A DNA stretch of 6,499 nucleotides from Methanothrix sp. GTDB taxonomy: Archaea; Halobacteriota; Methanosarcinia; Methanotrichales; Methanotrichaceae. This document shows positions 5,298 through 6,499 of the stretch, piece after piece. Made by a program: the position numbers and the translations under genes. Each line of letters begins with the position of its first letter. Within the stretch, counting starts at the first letter, position 1. Where the stretch lies: positions 1 through 6,499 of the forward strand of contig JAQVZT010000087.1 of assembly GCA_028708055.1 (NCBI GenBank), given 5' to 3'. The notes under the pieces are model-generated. The model was given only the letters and a program-made list of their open reading frames with translations. It was not told the DNA's origin and did not search any database.

Positions 5298-5747
5298 TTA
5301 TACAATAGATGCAACAGCTCTGTCCAGTTCTTCTGCATCCATTCGCAGCTGTTCGTCTCCCTGGACCCTGAGCTTTGCCAGATCTCTGCGCAATGGCCCT
5401 AAACGCAAGCTTGCATCGGATTTTCCTGTCGCGGAGACGATCTGCTGCAGCCTCTCCAGCTTCAGCCTCATTGCGTTCTGCCTGTTGAGCAGTTCCGACA
5501 GATCTCGCAGGGCCTTTACGATGCTCTTGCCGCGAGCCGTTAGCTCCAGGTAATTGATCCTTCCCTCCGGTCGCGACCTGATCAAACCCTGTGATTCCAG
5601 CTCATGAAATATGCTACAAGTATGGGGCAATGTGGAATCGATACGCTTGGCAACCAGCGCTGCGTAAGCGTTCTCCATCTCGTCCACTGCAATCAATGCC
5701 AAAAAGGGCTTTTCCCGGAGGAAAAGCCGTTCTAATTGTCCGAGCAT
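5298..5747 (-). CDS. MarR-like winged-helix regulator with C-terminal coiled coil
   Basis: A 149-residue protein. Residues 15-75 form a winged helix: AYAALVAKRIDST (27-39), the recognition-helix region HTCSIFHELESQGLI (42-56), and a wing RPEGRINYLELTARG (59-73), as in MarR/PadR-type regulators. The rest (about 76-149) is Leu- and charge-rich with heptad-like spacing (LRDLSELLNRQNAMRLKLERLQQI), probably a dimerising coiled coil. No metal-binding cluster or effector domain is seen. It starts 15 nt after the stop of the secreted-protein gene on the same strand, so the two are probably one operon and it may control that operon. The ATG at 5747 has a weak GTGAG just upstream. A strong hairpin lies inside its first codons (5707-5728). 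The exact subfamily is uncertain; targets are unknown. Confidence 0.82.
   Translation of the reverse strand: MLGQLERLFLREKPFLALIAVDEMENAYAALVAKRIDSTLPHTCSIFHELESQGLIRSRPEGRINYLELTARGKSIVKALRDLSELLNRQNAMRLKLERLQQIVSATGKSDASLRLGPLRRDLAKLRVQGDEQLRMDAEELDRAVASIV
5707..5728 (-). other. Perfect 9-bp hairpin with UNCG-type tetraloop and following T-run
   Basis: On the minus strand GGCTTTTCC and GGAAAAGCC form a perfect nine-pair stem closed by the tetraloop TCCG. In RNA this is a C(UCCG)G loop, a member of the extra-stable UNCG class. It covers nucleotides 20-41 of the MarR-like coding region and is followed one base later by five T (5705-5701), the shape of an intrinsic terminator or attenuator. 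As DNA it is also a near-palindromic 22-bp site that a dimeric regulator could bind. It encodes in-frame codons, so it may also be coincidental. Confidence 0.5.
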
Positions 5748-5762
5748 CTCACTTTTTGCCCT

Positions 5763-6499
5763 TCAGGCCAGCGCTTCCGCCTGCATCTGAGTCGGTGTTA
5801 TGACCGGCGCAGAAAGAGCCTGCTCCGGCAGAGTTATCTCTGTGGTCTTGTCGAAGTCGTAATACTGGTCTACAGTCTCTATGCTGACCGATATCTCTCC
5901 CAGTTGAATGGATTGATTGAACATCTTCATCTGGCTGGTGCTGGGATCAAGTCCTCCAATGATCTCGGGCCTCATGGAGAAGCTCATTGTGCTCTGGTAT
6001 TTCACAGGCAGATAGGACTTCTTGGAGATCCAAATCGTCTTTTCAATCTTGCCGGTCTCATTCAGCTCGGTTCTGTTGACCGATGGCAGATACATGGGAT
6101 ACTGGGTAACCTTGGCAGCTATGGCAAAGGCGGCATTTTGCAGATTGGTTTGATCGCCGCTTCCGGTAACGATCTTCAGTTTGTAGGCATCTTCGCCATT
6201 GATGGACTCTGAGCCCAGATCCTCAGTGGTGGACAGATTGAATGTTGCAGCGATTGCCTTTACCTGGTTGTTTCTGTCCGGTCCCCAAACCTCTTCCTTG
6301 GGCCTCGGGTCGGACAGGTGCGTCCAGTTGCCGCTCTCGTCATTCACATAGGTTGAATTTCCAATCTGGTATACATCGGCTTTTGTGGTGCTGCTGTTGG
6401 AAGGCTGGCCGGCCATCTCCATCTGATTCTTGGTCGAGCCGGTGGCATGGGCCTCCAGGCTTGAAAGGTTTACAGCGGCCTGCGTGTCAGCAGTTTCGG
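5763..6499 (-). CDS. Exported, probably N-glycosylated lipoprotein-carrier-like protein (cut by window end)
   Basis: Partial gene; the frame stays open to the right edge, adding 25 codons before the first internal ATG at 6422, so the N-terminus and any signal peptide are outside the window. At least 244 residues are visible. The pattern fits archaeal LppX/LolA-like lipoproteins (DUF6612-type): a -QMEMAGQ- strand, YQIGNSTYVNDESGNWTHL, a TEDLGSESINGEDAYKLKI segment, then KTIWISKKSYLPVKYQSTMSF and a late YYDFDKTTEITLPEQAL. Eight N-X-S/T sequons occur (NLS, NSS, NST, NWT, NLS, NRT, NET, NQS), and no cysteine or C-terminal membrane helix is present. It is therefore probably extracellular, held, if at all, by an unseen N-terminal lipid or helix. 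Family function is unknown; the fold in bacteria carries lipids or lipoproteins. A MarR-like gene follows 15 nt downstream. Family assignment is moderate; being a real exported protein is well supported. Confidence 0.75.
   Translation of the reverse strand, partial: ETADTQAAVNLSSLEAHATGSTKNQMEMAGQPSNSSTTKADVYQIGNSTYVNDESGNWTHLSDPRPKEEVWGPDRNNQVKAIAATFNLSTTEDLGSESINGEDAYKLKIVTGSGDQTNLQNAAFAIAAKVTQYPMYLPSVNRTELNETGKIEKTIWISKKSYLPVKYQSTMSFSMRPEIIGGLDPSTSQMKMFNQSIQLGEISVSIETVDQYYDFDKTTEITLPEQALSAPVITPTQMQAEALA

Noticed and set aside
5228..5308. 26-codon plus-strand ORF (ATG at 5228) near a TATA-like sequence
   Set aside because: Very short and overlaps the 3' end of the MarR-like gene in antisense. 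The TATA-like element at 5208-5216 would start transcription after the ATG, and there is no ribosome binding site.
5736..6212. 158-codon plus-strand ORF opposite the secreted-protein gene
   Set aside because: The minus strand encodes a coherent exported protein with eight sequons. The plus reading looks like a low-complexity Leu/Gly shadow.

Overview
The window looks archaeal, most likely a methanogen of the Methanosarcinales such as a Methanothrix (Methanosaeta)-type organism. The grounds are an archaeal-type aspartyl-tRNA synthetase start, a KaiC-family signalling ATPase, DUF835 domains, a BofA-family small membrane protein, an archaeal HTH_45 winged-helix regulator, TATA-box promoters rather than -35/-10 elements, TTG start codons, and an exported protein dense in N-glycosylation sequons. 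The genus is an inference from protein flavour and roughly balanced base composition; no similarity search was possible.

Layout. Bases 1-293 (minus) hold the 5' end of aspS, cut by the left edge. A 178-bp divergent intergenic region follows. On the plus strand, 472-4528 is a tight three-gene operon: a KaiC-like single-domain ATPase, a 69-residue two-helix membrane protein that starts 2 nt later, and a 1059-residue protein that overlaps the small gene by 4 nt. The large protein is a sodium/solute symporter-type 13-helix module, then a STAC-like linker, then two DUF835 domains. After 50 nt comes a BofA-family gene (4579-4821), possibly leaderless. It converges, with a 4-nt overlap, on an HTH_45 regulator (4818-5105, minus). 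A 192-bp A+T-rich spacer carries that regulator's promoter, an 11-bp direct repeat and oligo-T stretches. On the minus strand, 6499 to 5298 is a second operon: a secreted, probably glycosylated lipoprotein-carrier-like protein (cut by the right edge) followed 15 nt later by a MarR-like regulator.

How the genes may work together. The three-gene operon resembles the bacterial CbrX-CbrA arrangement, in which a small membrane protein is translationally coupled to a symporter-STAC-histidine kinase. Here the kinase output is replaced by two DUF835 domains, and a KaiC-like ATPase is encoded in the same operon. The simplest reading is an archaeal nutrient- or ion-sensing system that signals through KaiC/DUF835 modules instead of phosphotransfer. 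The KaiC-like protein keeps Walker A but has Gly-Gly where active KaiC proteins have the catalytic Glu-Glu pair, so it may bind nucleotide as a switch more than turn it over. The system's function is inference; the domain architecture is read directly from the sequence.
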